Assembly: GCA_013368375.1 (NCBI GenBank)
Contig: JAACJP010000020.1
Span: 496,001-560,000 of the forward strand
Direction: 5' to 3'
From: Tricholomella constricta
Lineage: Eukaryota > Basidiomycota > Agaricomycetes > Agaricales > Lyophyllaceae
Length of the DNA: 64,000 bases
The number at the start of each line of letters is the position of its first letter. Position 1 is the first letter of the stretch. The position numbers were made by a program, and so were the translations under genes. The notes beneath the pieces are model-generated. The model had not been told where the DNA came from. It searched no databases and worked only from the letters and a program-made list of their open reading frames with translations. Positions 12,087 through 24,119 of the stretch are shown here, piece by piece.

Positions 12087-14806
12087 ATGAAGCCCTCGAC
12101 GTCCTCCATCTCTCAGAGTTCATCCTATAGCTCTATTTCAACGGAGCGGAAATCGCCATCTACCCTACAAACACGAAATCCAGTCTCAGTACGCCTTTAC
12201 AAGGTTCTGGGCAGCAATTTCGAGGACGACGCGACAAAGGAGGCCTTACAGACACTCTCAGATCTCTACACCACAGCAAGGTCATCGAAAAGCAGTGAAC
12301 GGACGAATTCACCTGATACTGAAGATGCGGACTTTGATTATGAGGGACGGGAGAGGTTGAGCAACCCTTCGAATACGATCGTGCTGGCAGAGACTGTCCC
12401 GGGGGAGTCGGCAGCGCATGCTCGTAGAAACTTACGGAGAGATATGGAACGCCAGCTTACGCAAGGCAGCGAACAGTTTTTGAAGGCGTTTGGAGATGTG
12501 GATCAAGTGTGTGTGGTTATTGCAATTGGTGCTCACTATCGTCACTGATGCCTCGTTAGAAATTGGACGATTTGCAGCAGCACGTCAAAGCTATGGGACT
12601 AAGTTGTGACGATGCGGAGCACCAACTACAGCTTACTACGGAAGCGAGCAAGACCTTGTTGGAAAGAGCGGGTAACCTCAGAGAGGAAAGGTCCGTCGCG
12701 CCAAGTGCCTTTTCCGCTCATTCTTGTAATCTCGCGACAGGCAGGAGGTTGAAAACAAGAGATCCATTGTCACGGCATTCCTCGATCGGTTCACTCTCAC
12801 AGAAGATGACGTCGAGGTGATTACCTCCAGAGATCAGCCAGTCGGCCAACGCTTCTTTGAAGTCATGGACAAGACTGAGAGGATTCGAGATGATTGTCGG
12901 ATTCTCATGTCTGGGGAGGATGGCCCAACGAAGGCAGGGTAAGCTTCACACCACAAGCTCATTCTCTTCCTCCGCCGCTCATTTGATTGGCCAGGCTCGA
13001 TATCATGGCTTCTACCTCTTCAAACCTGGAGCAGGGTTACGAAAAGATATTTCGCTGGTGTTCACATGAATTCCGGCAGATGGGACGCGATCTCCATCTA
13101 GAGGTCACTGCCACGATGAGGGAGGCCGTCAAGCGTCTACGAAAACGTCCTGAGCTACTAACGTCAGTGGTTCCTTACGCCTCTTATGCTATTCACTCAC
13201 ATTGATCTATATCAGTGAGGCGCTAACATTCCTTTCACAAACTCGCCAAGCCACGTTACTCTCATCATTCATCACTGCGCTGACCCGGGGTGGCCCATCA
13301 GGCTTGCCACGTCCGATTGAACTGCATGCACACGACCCCCTTCGATACGTTGGGGACATGCTTGCATGGGTACATCAGGCTATGGCAGCAGAACGTGAAC
13401 TCCTCGAGGCTCTCTTCGGGATAGCAAGCGACGGACGGATGGTAGGGAGTGTCCGAAATTTCGACGCTCAGAGTAAGGAAGAGGAATGGACCAGAGAATT
13501 GATGGATCTTTGCGTTGGGAAGCTTTGTGTACCTCTCAAGGTAATGTTCCTTTAGTCCGTTTGCAATCACGGCTAAACCTCCCTTCCTAGGTCCGAGTAC
13601 AACAGACCATACGCTCTCAAGAGAGTAGCATTGTCTCCTACAAGATTGCAAATCTTCTCCAATTCTATATGTTGACCATGCGGAGAACGATCGGAAATGA
13701 TGCTCTCCTTTCAACAACCCTTCTTGAGTAATCTATCTTTGCTTTTTTTCCCCCCTTGATACTGATGCATTGCTAGAATAACGGACCTTGCGTACAGTAT
13801 ATTTTACGAATCCATTGCGGCTCAGGGGAGGGCCTTATTGCGGGTTCAACTTGTAAGTTTTGTCTTTCCTGTCCTCGTCGCGTATCAACGGTTCTTTTAG
13901 GACGTCAATGACCCTTCACTCAGCGCACCTCTTGCGATTTTGGATCACGTCCAAATATTGCGCGAGATCATGACAGTTTACCAGTCCTCATTTCTTGGGG
14001 AAGAAGATGAAAGCGAGCAGATCGCCGGTTTTCAGAAAATTCTGGACATCATGGTGGATCCAGCAATTCAGCTCTCCACAAGCGCCAATGAGGAGAAACG
14101 GAGATTAAGACCGAAATGGGATCAGCCTGTCTATGCTCTCAATTGTCTGAGTTACCTTGAGGTCTGTCAGCGTCGTCATTCTACCTCGTGCCATGCATGG
14201 ACCCTAAATATTTACAGAGCATTTTGGAACCATTTTCATTTACGCATGAGAAACGAGGAGCTATTCAAGTGGTGATAGAAGAGAGAGTATCGATGCTTAT
14301 TGAAGAACATGTACGTATCCTCAACCAGCCGTATCTGGCCGTATTGCTGATAAAGAACAGTATGCAAACATCATGGTCGACGCAGGCCTTCATGAAGTGG
14401 CTGAAACTTGTGCGAATCGTAAAACAGATGTAAGCTCCTCACTTAGCCTAACGTAATGTGCCTTACCATTTTCTTCTTCCAGGAGCCTCTATCGAGAATT
14501 CCATCCACGCAGCCCGCCGAGCTTCAACTTGCACTACGCAACTTTTCCTTGTGGCTTTCAAGCCCGGACGTCGTCCAGTCACCACGACTTTCTCATCTCA
14601 CAGTGCAACGTCTTCATACCCAGATACACCACGCTGCTTTAGGGCGAATGGCCGCCGCCTACCGCCTGATATGCGAAGAGGTCAAGAAGGTAGAAAACAA
14701 GTATGAGGCTGCATCAACATTGTTGGGGAGCGAGAGGCCGTTTGGCCAGATGCATTTGCTCCGCCAGATATTCGGGCTCGATGAGGATGGTGAAACAAAA
14801 CGATAG
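12087..14806 (+). CDS. COG6: Conserved oligomeric Golgi complex subunit 6
   Basis: COG6 is one of eight subunits of the COG tether, which captures vesicles recycling within the Golgi. About a dozen exons join in frame. The opening NPVSVRLYKVLGSNFEDDATKEAL-type region (12180-12240), the ARRNLRRDMERQL helix (12425-12460), the coiled-coil stretch LDDLQQHVKAMGLSCDDAE after the first intron, FRWCSHEFRQMG, the block ending at WVHQAMAAERELLEALF, and the C-terminal LLRQIFGLDEDGE all follow the COG6 pattern. Total length is about 650-700 residues, normal for the family. The start at 12087 is chosen because it is closest to the conserved region; an in-frame ATG at 12003 would add 28 residues. The gene appears intact and is expected to be housekeeping. 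Confidence 0.92.
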
Positions 14807-15461
14807 GATATTGCTTGTGGTGTTCTCTACAATCCGTGGGCCAGCGTCCGAATGCGAGACTATGTTTTGGCACAGTTACCGCAGCCTGGGAGATTTTCGA
14901 AGGTCTTGACATCAGTTGGATGATGTAAGTACATACCCAAAGACGCCCACAAGCACCCACGATTGCATCCGTTACCTGCTTATCCAATTTCGTGCTCGCG
15001 CTACAACAACGTGCCCTTATTATCCAGTTGATGCTTGCCTGATGCTTTGGATAGCATTACGACCACCAGGAGCTGCCATCTATTGACAGGCAACGTTCTT
15101 GTTCATGTGAGCCCTTATCTTTTTCGGGCTTCTGTATTGTCACAGAATACAAAAGGTCTCATAGTTTTTCCATACTATTCTTCTGGTCAGTGATTTGTCT
15201 TGTGCGTCTTCGGCAGTTCCTTGTTTGGCAACTTCGAGTCATGCCACGCGCGCGGCATCCGTGCTTTTGTGCATTTGGCACACCTTTTGGACAGATGCTG
15301 ATGGGACTGCTATACTAAATAGATTGGGTCCTTCACCTGAGGAGCCTCGCCAAACTTATAGACCATCCGCTGACCACACAATCTTTTCACTTCAGTAACG
15401 GCAGGACAAACTAGGACCATCCCAATCACGCTCACAGAGCGTCGCGGGCTTCATCAACTCG
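14807..15461. other. Intergenic, nothing recognised
   Basis: This holds the 3' flank of COG6 and the likely promoter of the next gene. No RNA gene or repeat is seen. Confidence 0.45.
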
Positions 15462-16757
15462 ATGTCTACAGCGTCTGCAGCCATATATCACACAAATCAA
15501 TTTCCGGGCCGCGATGGATCGTCGTCCCGCTTGGAACCTCCGAAACAACGAGAACATCGCAGCTCTAGGCGCAAGCACGACGAATCTCGAAAGCCTACAG
15601 AGGTATACAGATGTTCAATTGTGAAGCTGTGGACGTTGCTGACAATCCCTGGTTTGCGGCCTCCAGCATCGAGAGCCAAAGCGAGATCGCCACAGTCATG
15701 CCCGGGATCGAGAGATAGTTCCGGCGGCGCAGTCGTCGATGTTACGCTCCTATGAAGCGGCTGTCGAGAAGAACGATCGCTCGAGACGCCTCGAGCGCAA
15801 TCAACCACAGCTTACACAGCATTCTATAGAACGCACATCAGGTAAGGCTCCTAATGTTGATGTACAGGAGATGAATCCACCGTTGCCTACCGCGGGATCA
15901 GCAGTTCCAAAGTCGCATCGCAGGCGTCGTGAAGTCCCAGTGAGTTGTTCGATCACTTAATGACATGAAGCTCAGAAGGTCTATTGTTCTCACAGCACCA
16001 GACCCCAGTGCAGGAATACACATCTATTCCTATGGTAGCACGCGTGGACACTCCCGTCCAGACGCACAAGCATCACAAACATCGCAAGCATCACGAGGAG
16101 CACGCAGGGCAGAGGATCGCAGTCCCTGCGCATGGCCCGATGATTCAGACGGTTGATCCATTTCACTCTAACCGGGCTACTTGGGCTAGTTCTACGGCTG
16201 GTGCTCGCTGGTATCCGCAACAGGCTTCTGCTATGACTGGATCACAACATCATGGGCAAATTCAGCGTGGTACCTCTAAACGATATCCGACTTTTCCATT
16301 GCCGAACAACCAGCCAATTCAGCGTCAGCCCAGTGGAAAACCAATCGAAGCGACGCCGTTCCAAAACATCTCAGGCCCCGCGAGTGGTTCTGCTGGTCGT
16401 ACATATCCCTTCTCTCATCAACCGCAACATACTGAGCCAGCAACGAGGCGGCCTTTATGGAAATCTTTGTTTCCGAATCTAAAGCTCCCTCGCTTGCGAT
16501 TTCCTACCTTGTTTAAATTCAATTTCCGGCGTTCTCCTAGCGTCAACAACGGTACTGCATCGAGGAAGTTGTATCGAAAGCCCAGGGTGCAAAGACGTCA
16601 GAAGAAGAGCGATGCGGCTCATGGACGCTCGGCCGCTGTCGCTGTAGTAGCACCGAGCAGCAGCACAGGTCAACGCATCTCTGCCACTATTCAGCGACCT
16701 AGGTCATGGTTCAAACGAGTTCGTAACTCGTCAGATGTGCTTGTTTTCCTCTTCTGA
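15462..16757 (+). CDS. Unrecognised basic, low-complexity protein
   Basis: The exact exon structure is uncertain. A splice from 15938 (GTGAGT donor after REVP) to 15993 (HQTPVQEY) is in frame and has good signals, so at least two exons are real. The last exon (to the stop at 16755-16757) encodes His/Lys-rich THKHHKHRKHHEEH, then a Gln/Pro/Ser-rich section, then a strongly basic Arg/Lys-rich end (KFNFRRSP, RKPRVQRRQKKS). No fold or catalytic motif is visible. Such composition suggests a disordered, perhaps nuclear or nucleic-acid-binding protein, but this is only inferred from composition. The part 15600-15740 changes frame and probably contains another intron. Confidence 0.4.
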
Positions 16758-17448
16758 CCAGCTTTTTTGTTTGTTTATTAGACTGCATCTGGGAGCAAGT
16801 TCATCGAGGCCTTGTGACCGATAGATAAGGACATGGTGCACATGTGCACGCAAACTTCTTTTTCCTTGGTTTTGCTTCATTTGTTCCTTCATAATGACCA
16901 AGCGCCTCAGAGGCTGTGGTATTCCTTGTCTCGCATGGCAATGTATTCTAGACCAAAATACAACAGCCTGCTCCGAGTCGACGACCAGGACATGAATTAC
17001 ATTTCAATATAAATATTATCATTAAGCCTGACTCGGAAAACGAAGCAACTGGGGCTAGTTGGCTTGATTGCGGAATGAGGTTTGGTTCGAACTTGAGGCG
17101 TATCAAATCTCTTCACACTGCGACATCTTTACTTGGTAATACATCGTTTTGGCGTGCGGTTATGACCCCGATTAGATAGTAGGCATGTAATCACGGACTG
17201 GTTATAACCGCGCCAAGAAAGTTCCGACAGTCTGATCCCTCCGGGTGGGTTTTTAGAGGAGAGGTTTTAACGCACCCATGCCAATTACCTTAGCAGTTAT
17301 GCAGCATCGGTACACAAACAATGCGTTTCTGATTTCAGGACGCATCCGTGTTTCTCTCCCCCTCTTGCGTCACTGAAGTCTAAAACCGAAGATTACAGGT
17401 ATAGTAAGGATAACAAGAGTTGATTGGGAACTGCGAAACAAACACTGT
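16758..17448. other. Intergenic, nothing recognised
   Basis: This is a convergent gap between the basic protein and the zinc-binding protein. It has no convincing gene, tRNA or repeat. Confidence 0.45.
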
Positions 17449-19128
17449 TCAAACAAGGCTTATGCCCCTTGCAGCAACAATAATCATATCGGATCGATAT
17501 GATGGCCCAAATCGCCACGTAGCAGGATCATCTGTGTCAGAAGGCGGTGGGAATTATCAGTAGAGTGGGTGTGCATGGTGAAGACGACTCACCACCACCG
17601 TCTTCGGAGTCAGACTCGGCTGACATTGCCTCTGAATCTTCGAATGGGCTTCTTGATCGCACAGATTCGACGCAGATAGAGGTTGAGAATGTCAATGCCA
17701 CGTCCAAATTATCTCTTTGAACTCGATGGCTTGTTTCAGGAGATGCTATTTGTCGAATTCAGTCAAGCAAGTATGAGATCTGAGTGAATACGGCTCTCAA
17801 CGGGTATCGCCGAGTCCATATTCAACTGTTTCCAGGGGGCCCGATCTCAACGCACCCTTTTTGTTACCCTGGCCGCCTTCTCCCACCCTTCGGCCCTTCT
17901 TGCGGGGGGGTTCACAATTTGTACTTCGGAGGTTCCTTTTCTGGGGCCTGGAATTGCCGCCACTCGGGCCACCACCACCAATACCGCGGCGACCGCGACC
18001 GGATCCACGACCACGGCCTCGACCGGGTCCACCGCCACGACCAGGTCCACCACCATGTCCAGGTCCACCACCGCTGCCCGGTCCACTTCCTCCAGCGGGT
18101 CCGAGCTGCTTCCTCCGTACAGCTTCCAGAGAGAGGGTGTGATAGATCTGAGCCGCCACACCAATCTCCTCACCCTGAAATGTGCCTGATGCAATCCGGG
18201 CTATCAGCGCTGCGAGGATGGCCTCGGGTGGTAATGTCAGTCTCCAGTAACGCTGCTGCCCGAATTCAGGATCTTCTGCTGACAATGGGATCATCCCCTG
18301 CGAGTCTGGGACAGGGTCAAGTGCGGCCGTCGCTAGGACGTCAAATATCCGGGCCACGTTTGCACCGTCCGGTGGTGTCCCATCTGAGGCGAGCGTGAAG
18401 CGATTATCTTGGAGGATGGAGAGCGCAGGCAAGTGCTGAGTGGAAATGCAACGCCTGACCAGGCCTTCTGGTTTCAAAATGACGATGGTGAAAAGCCCAA
18501 GGAAGGGTAAAATGGGTGTCGGATCGGGCAACGGAACAATACTTCCAGCCTTTGCCTGCTGGAGCAACGAGAACACCTAACGCCAAGGCTTAAGCCAATC
18601 CAAAAGCTCGTATATTGTAGACCGTCACGTACCTCGCGCAGGGGCCTACGGTTTGCCCCAGCATTATTGACATAGTTGAGGATGTAATTCAGAACGGGCA
18701 AGGGGGGAGAAAGGGCGATGAGATCAGGAGTAAAGTAAGCTTGGTGGCAGGTTGGGCACTCTGCGCCACCCCAGTTAATATGCTTTGAACACTGTACATG
18801 AGTCGCCTGACTTACGTGCCATGGCGTTTTCAGTGGAACTCCTTTGATAATCGGCAGTTAAAAGGCCAATTCTAACAGCTGTCGCAAGCTGAGGAGCGTG
18901 TTATGTTTGTTGGAAAGCTTGACGTGAAATTTCGATTATACAAACCTGCCATACACCCCCTGAAGCGGAATCAATCAAATAGGCAGCTTGAAGGCCGGTC
19001 TCAGGTAGTAAGTTGAGGCAGATAGCACAACGATTGCCGGACATGTGACAAATCATGCTTCCGACGGATGAAGCTTGCGAATCGCCACTTATGACGGATG
19101 GATCTTGGGAATTGCCCGACATGGTCAT
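17449..19128 (-). CDS. Uncharacterised protein with paired CxxC zinc motifs (possibly HNH-like) and a Gly/Arg-rich region
   Basis: The first exon gives CAICLNLLPETGLQAAYLID followed by SASGGVWQ. A splice then continues LATAVRIGLLTADYQRSSTE, and after a 55-nt intron (18809-18755) the next exon begins QCPTCHQAYFTPDLIALSP. Two CxxC pairs around a LID segment and a CxxCH resemble a treble-clef or HNH-type zinc fold. The family name is not known to me and no catalytic residues can be confirmed. The largest exon, 18576 downward, has a helical domain and then a run of Gly/Arg/Pro repeats (GGGPGRGGGPGRGRGRG) and a basic KRNLRSTNCEPPRKKGRR segment, suggesting RNA or DNA binding. The end is uncertain: reading through gives a stop at 17797, while two further splices give an acidic Ser-rich tail ending at 17449. 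Confidence 0.55.
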
Positions 19129-19932
19129 GAAGAACCTCCGAGTCGCTTTGTGTTGGGTGGTCAGTCCGCCTGTTGGTCGTACAGCCACCGATCATTGACA
19201 GTCACAACTGGAACGTAAAGGTTTCTCATCGCTGACTTAGCCCTTCCTCGCCAAGATTTACACAAGTCCAACGACGTCCACCGCACTTCACCTAGATCCG
19301 CTGTGCATCTCGTGTGTGCTCTAATTCTGAATTGGCATCATTGAAAACCTCCCTTCCCTCACAGAAACACGCTATAAAGACTCAAGCGCAACAAGCAGTA
19401 ACGAAACGGCAGCGACCTCGATGGCGATTTCGAAAAGCGACGGAGTGGGAGGGTTAGGATTGTCAGAGGAGCGACATAACGTGCGCAGACATTGTGGATC
19501 GATTTTCCACCTCATTGCCGAAAGTCAGTCGCCTTATGTAGCATACCGAAGTAGGAAAATTCCTATAGATCACCGTTTGCAAGTCACACTGACGGAAACG
19601 TTACAATTGTGAAGGTCTCGGGGAGACATGGGGCCACCGCATCGCAATTGGATGGTTGAATCGAACGTCCTTCTATTCTGTCCTGAGTATTGAGCAGGGC
19701 CCTGAGAGCAGTAGAGTTAAGTATGCGCGTTGCCAAGATATTTTGAAAAAATTTGATCATGATCATGGCATGGAGGCGCAAGGATGTGCCATTGGTGGCA
19801 GTGCTGCTGCGACGACCAACATGGTCAGGTGACGAGAATATCGGACCGCGTCCATTTGTCCGCGGCATCGAAGTTTCGCTGTCCTGAGAAACCGCCTCAA
19901 CTCTTAGGAGAGCAGTCATACTTGACGGCCTC
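19129..19932. other. Divergent promoter region
   Basis: This lies between the zinc-binding gene (minus) and the amidohydrolase (plus). A TATAAAG box at about 19374 is followed by an ATG at 19421 opening a 63-codon frame of unknown meaning; it could be a short first exon or an upstream ORF. Confidence 0.35.
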
Positions 19933-22900
19933 TTGATGAAGCGCCCTCAGTCTTTAGCTTCCCCTATGTTTCCAAGCAGGCTCAAAGACCGCAGAATCCT
20001 TCTTTCTCTAGTGCTCCTAGGATTCATTTTCTGTCATGACCTCTTGCTCAGCGGCCCTCCAATTACACGCGAGGTTGATAGAATTCTCGCACGATGCAAG
20101 TCTATCACTTTGCCTGCAGGCCCTTCTATTCTGTATGATGCAGCAAGTCGATTGGAGAAAGGCTCAGACCGCTACGTGAATGGGACGGCACCCACACTCA
20201 TCCAGAATGCACATATATGGACTGGGACAAACAACGGAACGGAGATCATTTATGGAGATATTCTATTGGATAATGGCTTGATTGTCGCTCTTGGTCACAT
20301 TCCTCGCGATCTCTTGGTCAAGGTGAAAGCTACCTATAAGACGATCGAGACTGTCGATGCGCGAGGCAAGTGGATTACCCCTGGCCTTGTTGACCTACAT
20401 TCGCATATCGGGCTCTCTAGCGCGCCGTATCTCAAGGGTAAGACAGGAAATGTCATCTCAGGACAAGTACCTCACTATTGTAAATAGGTGCAGCGGACAC
20501 CAATTCCCGGAAGGCACCCATATTACCGTGGCTCCGCAGCGTAGATGCTCTGAACACTCATGACGCTTCGTATCAGCTGGCTATTGCAGGAGGGGTTACC
20601 ACTGCACAGATACTTCCTGGTAGTGCCAATAATATCGGTAGGGTGCTGCTCGCCTCCTTTTGAACGTTGTGTAAAGGCGTTGTTACAGGTGGACAATCAT
20701 TCCTTATCAAGTTACGCCCTACCAAAGAACGATCTGCTATAGCTAAGATCCTTGAACCTCCCGAAACATTGGTTCGTGACCAACCCTCAGATCATCTTCA
20801 TTGGAGGCATATGAAGTGAGATTTATACTTGTCAATTGCTTTAGTCGAGCTGACGAGTATTCCATAGACACGCATGTGGTAAACACTTTGTATCTTGGTT
20901 CATATTTTCGATCGTGCTGACCTTGGAATCACAGGCGAGAATCCCTCATCAGTCTACTCTCAAACGCGTATGGACTCTGCCTGGAACTTTCGGCAGGCCT
21001 ATGAATCTGCACGAAAGGTGAAGGATGCGCAAGACGAATTTTGTTCGCGTGTTATGGAGATTAAACGGCGCAGCTGGCGGAGTTGTTCCCTCCATAAGAG
21101 CATCACATCAATGGGCGGATTCCCGGAGAATCTGCAGTGGGAATCTTTGGTCGATGTACTGAGAGGTCGAGTCAAGGTACGAACTTTTCAAACAATCAAA
21201 TTACAAAGCTAACGAGGGTTGCATAGCTCTCTGTCCATTGTTATGAGGTGATCAATCTTAAATTATCTACCATTTATATCGTATTCTGAAGCATCAAAGG
21301 CGGTGGACTTGGACGCCATCGTTCGAGTGAGTGCGTTCTAGATGGATCCCTTTCCTAATTAAACATCAAACTTCTGTAGCTTTCCAACGAGTTCAAATTT
21401 CCGATCTCATCTCTTCATCACGCAGGCCAAACATATCTCGTCCCCGAACTCCTTAAGCAAACTTGGGTATGAAACTCGTTTTCTGTTGATACCGATTTTT
21501 ACAAGTGTTTCAGGGTGGTGTGCCTTCAATCGCACTCTTTGCCAGCAATGCAAGGCACGTTTCCATGTCACTCACAGCGCGAAACACAACTCAGCCTCCT
21601 CCAGGAAAAAGCGTGAAGCTTATCGCAATTCTGAATTTGCCCCCAAGATTTTGGCTGACAACGGCATTCCCGTCGTCATGAAGGTAGAAGGCACCTATAC
21701 TTGTATCACTCTCTCATCGGCTTATATGTTCCTCTCGCCCAGTCCGACCACCCAGTGCTCAACAGCCGCTATCTCCTCTACGAGGCCCAGCAGGCCCACT
21801 ATTATGGCCTCAATGCGAACTTGGCCCTTGCTTCCGTAACCTCCACACCCGCAAATGCAGCAGGAGTTGGTCATCGTGTTGGACGCATCGCTGTAGGTTT
21901 CGATGCCGGTCAGTCGTTTAATCGCCCAATTTTCGAAGGAATGCCAATCCCAGTGCAATATATCTTTCATAAACAGATATAGCGATATGGGACTCCCACC
22001 CCCTTGCGCTTGGTGCGACCCCCGTGCAGGTCTTTATCGATGGCATCGCACAGATCGAACAGCCGCATGCGCTTGTCAAGCCTAAGGCGCTGCAAACTGC
22101 ACCCCAAACACCAAACTGGAATGTAGAGAGCCAGCAGGCTGTCGAATTCGACGGTCTCCCTCCATTGCGGGGACGCAAGGTCCGCTTGGGTGGGGATGGA
22201 GTAAAGTTCACCGGGTTGAAGACCGCATGGATGAGAGACGAAGACGGGCATGTCCATTCTATGTTTGATGAGACAACGGGAAGCGCTGAGCATTCTGTCG
22301 TTGTGCGGGACGGGTCGATCGTGCTCTGCTCCGCGGGCAATGCAGCAGGTGCTTGCGATGACGCGCGGATCCGGGAGGTGGTAGATCTGCAGGGCGGATC
22401 CCTTGCTCCTGGGTTGACGACGTTCGGGTCGCCAATTGGACTGGTTGAAATCCGCCTGGAGCCCTCCACGACGGATGGCCTCGTTAGAGATCCGCTCACC
22501 GGTAGCGTGCCGGCGATTCTCGGAGGCGATGACGCAGTAATTCGTGCGGTGGACGGGCTCCAGTTCGAAGGCCGTAACACTCTGTAAGTCTTTCATTACC
22601 CTCTACACAACCCGACATTTACTGTTCATTTTCACCTTGTAGGTTGGCGTACCGCTCTGGGGTAACCAGAGCCGTTACTGCCCCGGTTGCAGGGGGATTC
22701 CTTGCAGGTCTTTCTACAACCATTGACACAGGTGCTTCGAGTGCGGTGGAGAAAGGCGCTGTTATCCAAGAAGAGACTGCGCTGCATGTCTCTGTAAGTC
22801 TGGGGCTAGGTGTCAGCGTCAGCACCCAGATTGCTACGCTGCGCAAGCTTCTTCACGAATCTGAGTCCTCGGATGCATGGGCGCGTGTACGTTCGGTACG

Positions 22901-23639
22901 TCTCCATGGCGCGGCAATACTACTGACGTATGTACTCACTACGTTGGGGGTTGTTCCAGGGTGCCATACCACTGGTGGTCACTGTCGATAGCGCAGATGT
23001 TATGGCCACACTCCTCAACCTCAAATTACAGTATGAGAGTTCAAGTGGGAATGTCATTCGTCTAACTTTTGCTGGAGCCTCTGAGGCACATCTGCTGGCC
23101 GAAGAGATTGGAAAGGCCGGAGTGAGCGTGATCCTGACATCACCTAGGCCATATCCCGGCTCCTGGGAGAAACAAAGAATGTGAGTGTTCACACAAGCTT
23201 TTTTTCAAATAAGTGTATTGTGTGGCTGAGCTTGTCGCCGTCCTTACGGATAGCCTTCCTGGTCCTCCGCTGTCGCAAGAGAGTACCCTCACAGCATTGC
23301 TTGCTTGCAATGTGAATGTGGCCATTGGCGTCATGGACGAATACAATGCCCGCAACACACGATTCGACATTGCCTGGGCAAGTACATTCTGCTTTTGCTG
23401 TACGATCTGCGCACTCACTTGTGTTGGATCTCTTTCTCTCGCTTCAGGCTGCCCTTGAATCGAACGGTACAATCAGTAGGCGTGAGGCTATCGAGCTCGC
23501 GACGACCCGCCTAGATCGCGCTCTTGGGGTCAAGTCTGTGCTTGACCTTGTCGCCTATCGCGGTGGAAGTATTTTCGACTTCGAGAGTAAGGTTGCCGGT
23601 GTTGTTTCTATGCAGCGCGGCACGGTTGAGATATTTTGA
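19933..23639 (+). CDS. Large amidohydrolase-superfamily protein with N-terminal membrane anchor
   Basis: Many short exons encode a protein of roughly 900-950 residues. Residues about 20-40 are hydrophobic (ILLSLVLLGFIFCHDLLL), a signal anchor or signal peptide. Then comes an amidohydrolase opening (ITPGLVDLHSHIG, with the HxH metal ligands at 20398-20406), a GGVTTAQILPGSANNIG segment, a histidine in SLHHAGQTYLV near 21415, and the metal-binding Asp in SDHPVLNSRYLLYE near 21745. A second, related half follows (GSLAPGLTTFGSPIGLVE near 22410, GVTRAVTAPVAGGFLAGLS near 22660, EATTRLDRALG-like end), finishing VVSMQRGTVEIF. The pattern is that of imidazolonepropionase-like proteins found in fungi, and the exact substrate is unknown. 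The N-glycosylation motif NGT occurs twice near 20180-20235, fitting a lumenal or extracellular site. No frame break was found. Confidence 0.82.
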
Positions 23640-24119
23640 AGCATGATATCACGGATCACATTGTTTTATGTCGTTTTGGACATTCAAGGTTATCTCTTCT
23701 GGATCTTGTGCCATGAGTCTTTTCAGGATGAGGTTATACTTACTCCGAGCCTCGCAACCCGCACTTGTCGCTCAAATGCAGCCTCTAGAGGCTTTCATAA
23801 ATTCTGATCCCTGGAACTTCCCCCTTCAGCCAACGGAAGACCTCGTTATTCATTCATAATGTTGCAAAGTCGCCCACCGTTTTCAAGCAAGTATGTATAT
23901 CAGGTAAGTTGACACTCGAAGAGCTCAGAGAGCTCAAAGAGCGAGGATTCGCCGTGTTTCTCGAACGTGCTCTCCTATTTCCGACTTTCAGACTACTCTC
24001 GAAGATGATTGCTCTTCATTGCATGACCCTGACACCCCCAAATGTTGCTCGTATAGAGCATAGACGAACGATAACTTAGAACGCTGCTACATTCAATCAA
24101 TACCCAGTGTACAGACCAT
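23640..24119. other. Convergent gap with a coding-like fragment
   Basis: A plus-strand frame at about 23900-24080 reads LEELRELKERGFAVFLERAL and looks helical, but has no start or known relative. It may be a relic or chance. Confidence 0.3.

Noticed and set aside
17861..18142. Pro/Arg-rich plus-strand frame
   Set aside because: It is the opposite strand of the Gly/Arg repeats of the zinc protein; repeat composition keeps it open.
19584..19919. 111-codon minus-strand frame
   Set aside because: It sits in the promoter region of the amidohydrolase with no signal peptide, domain or splice support.
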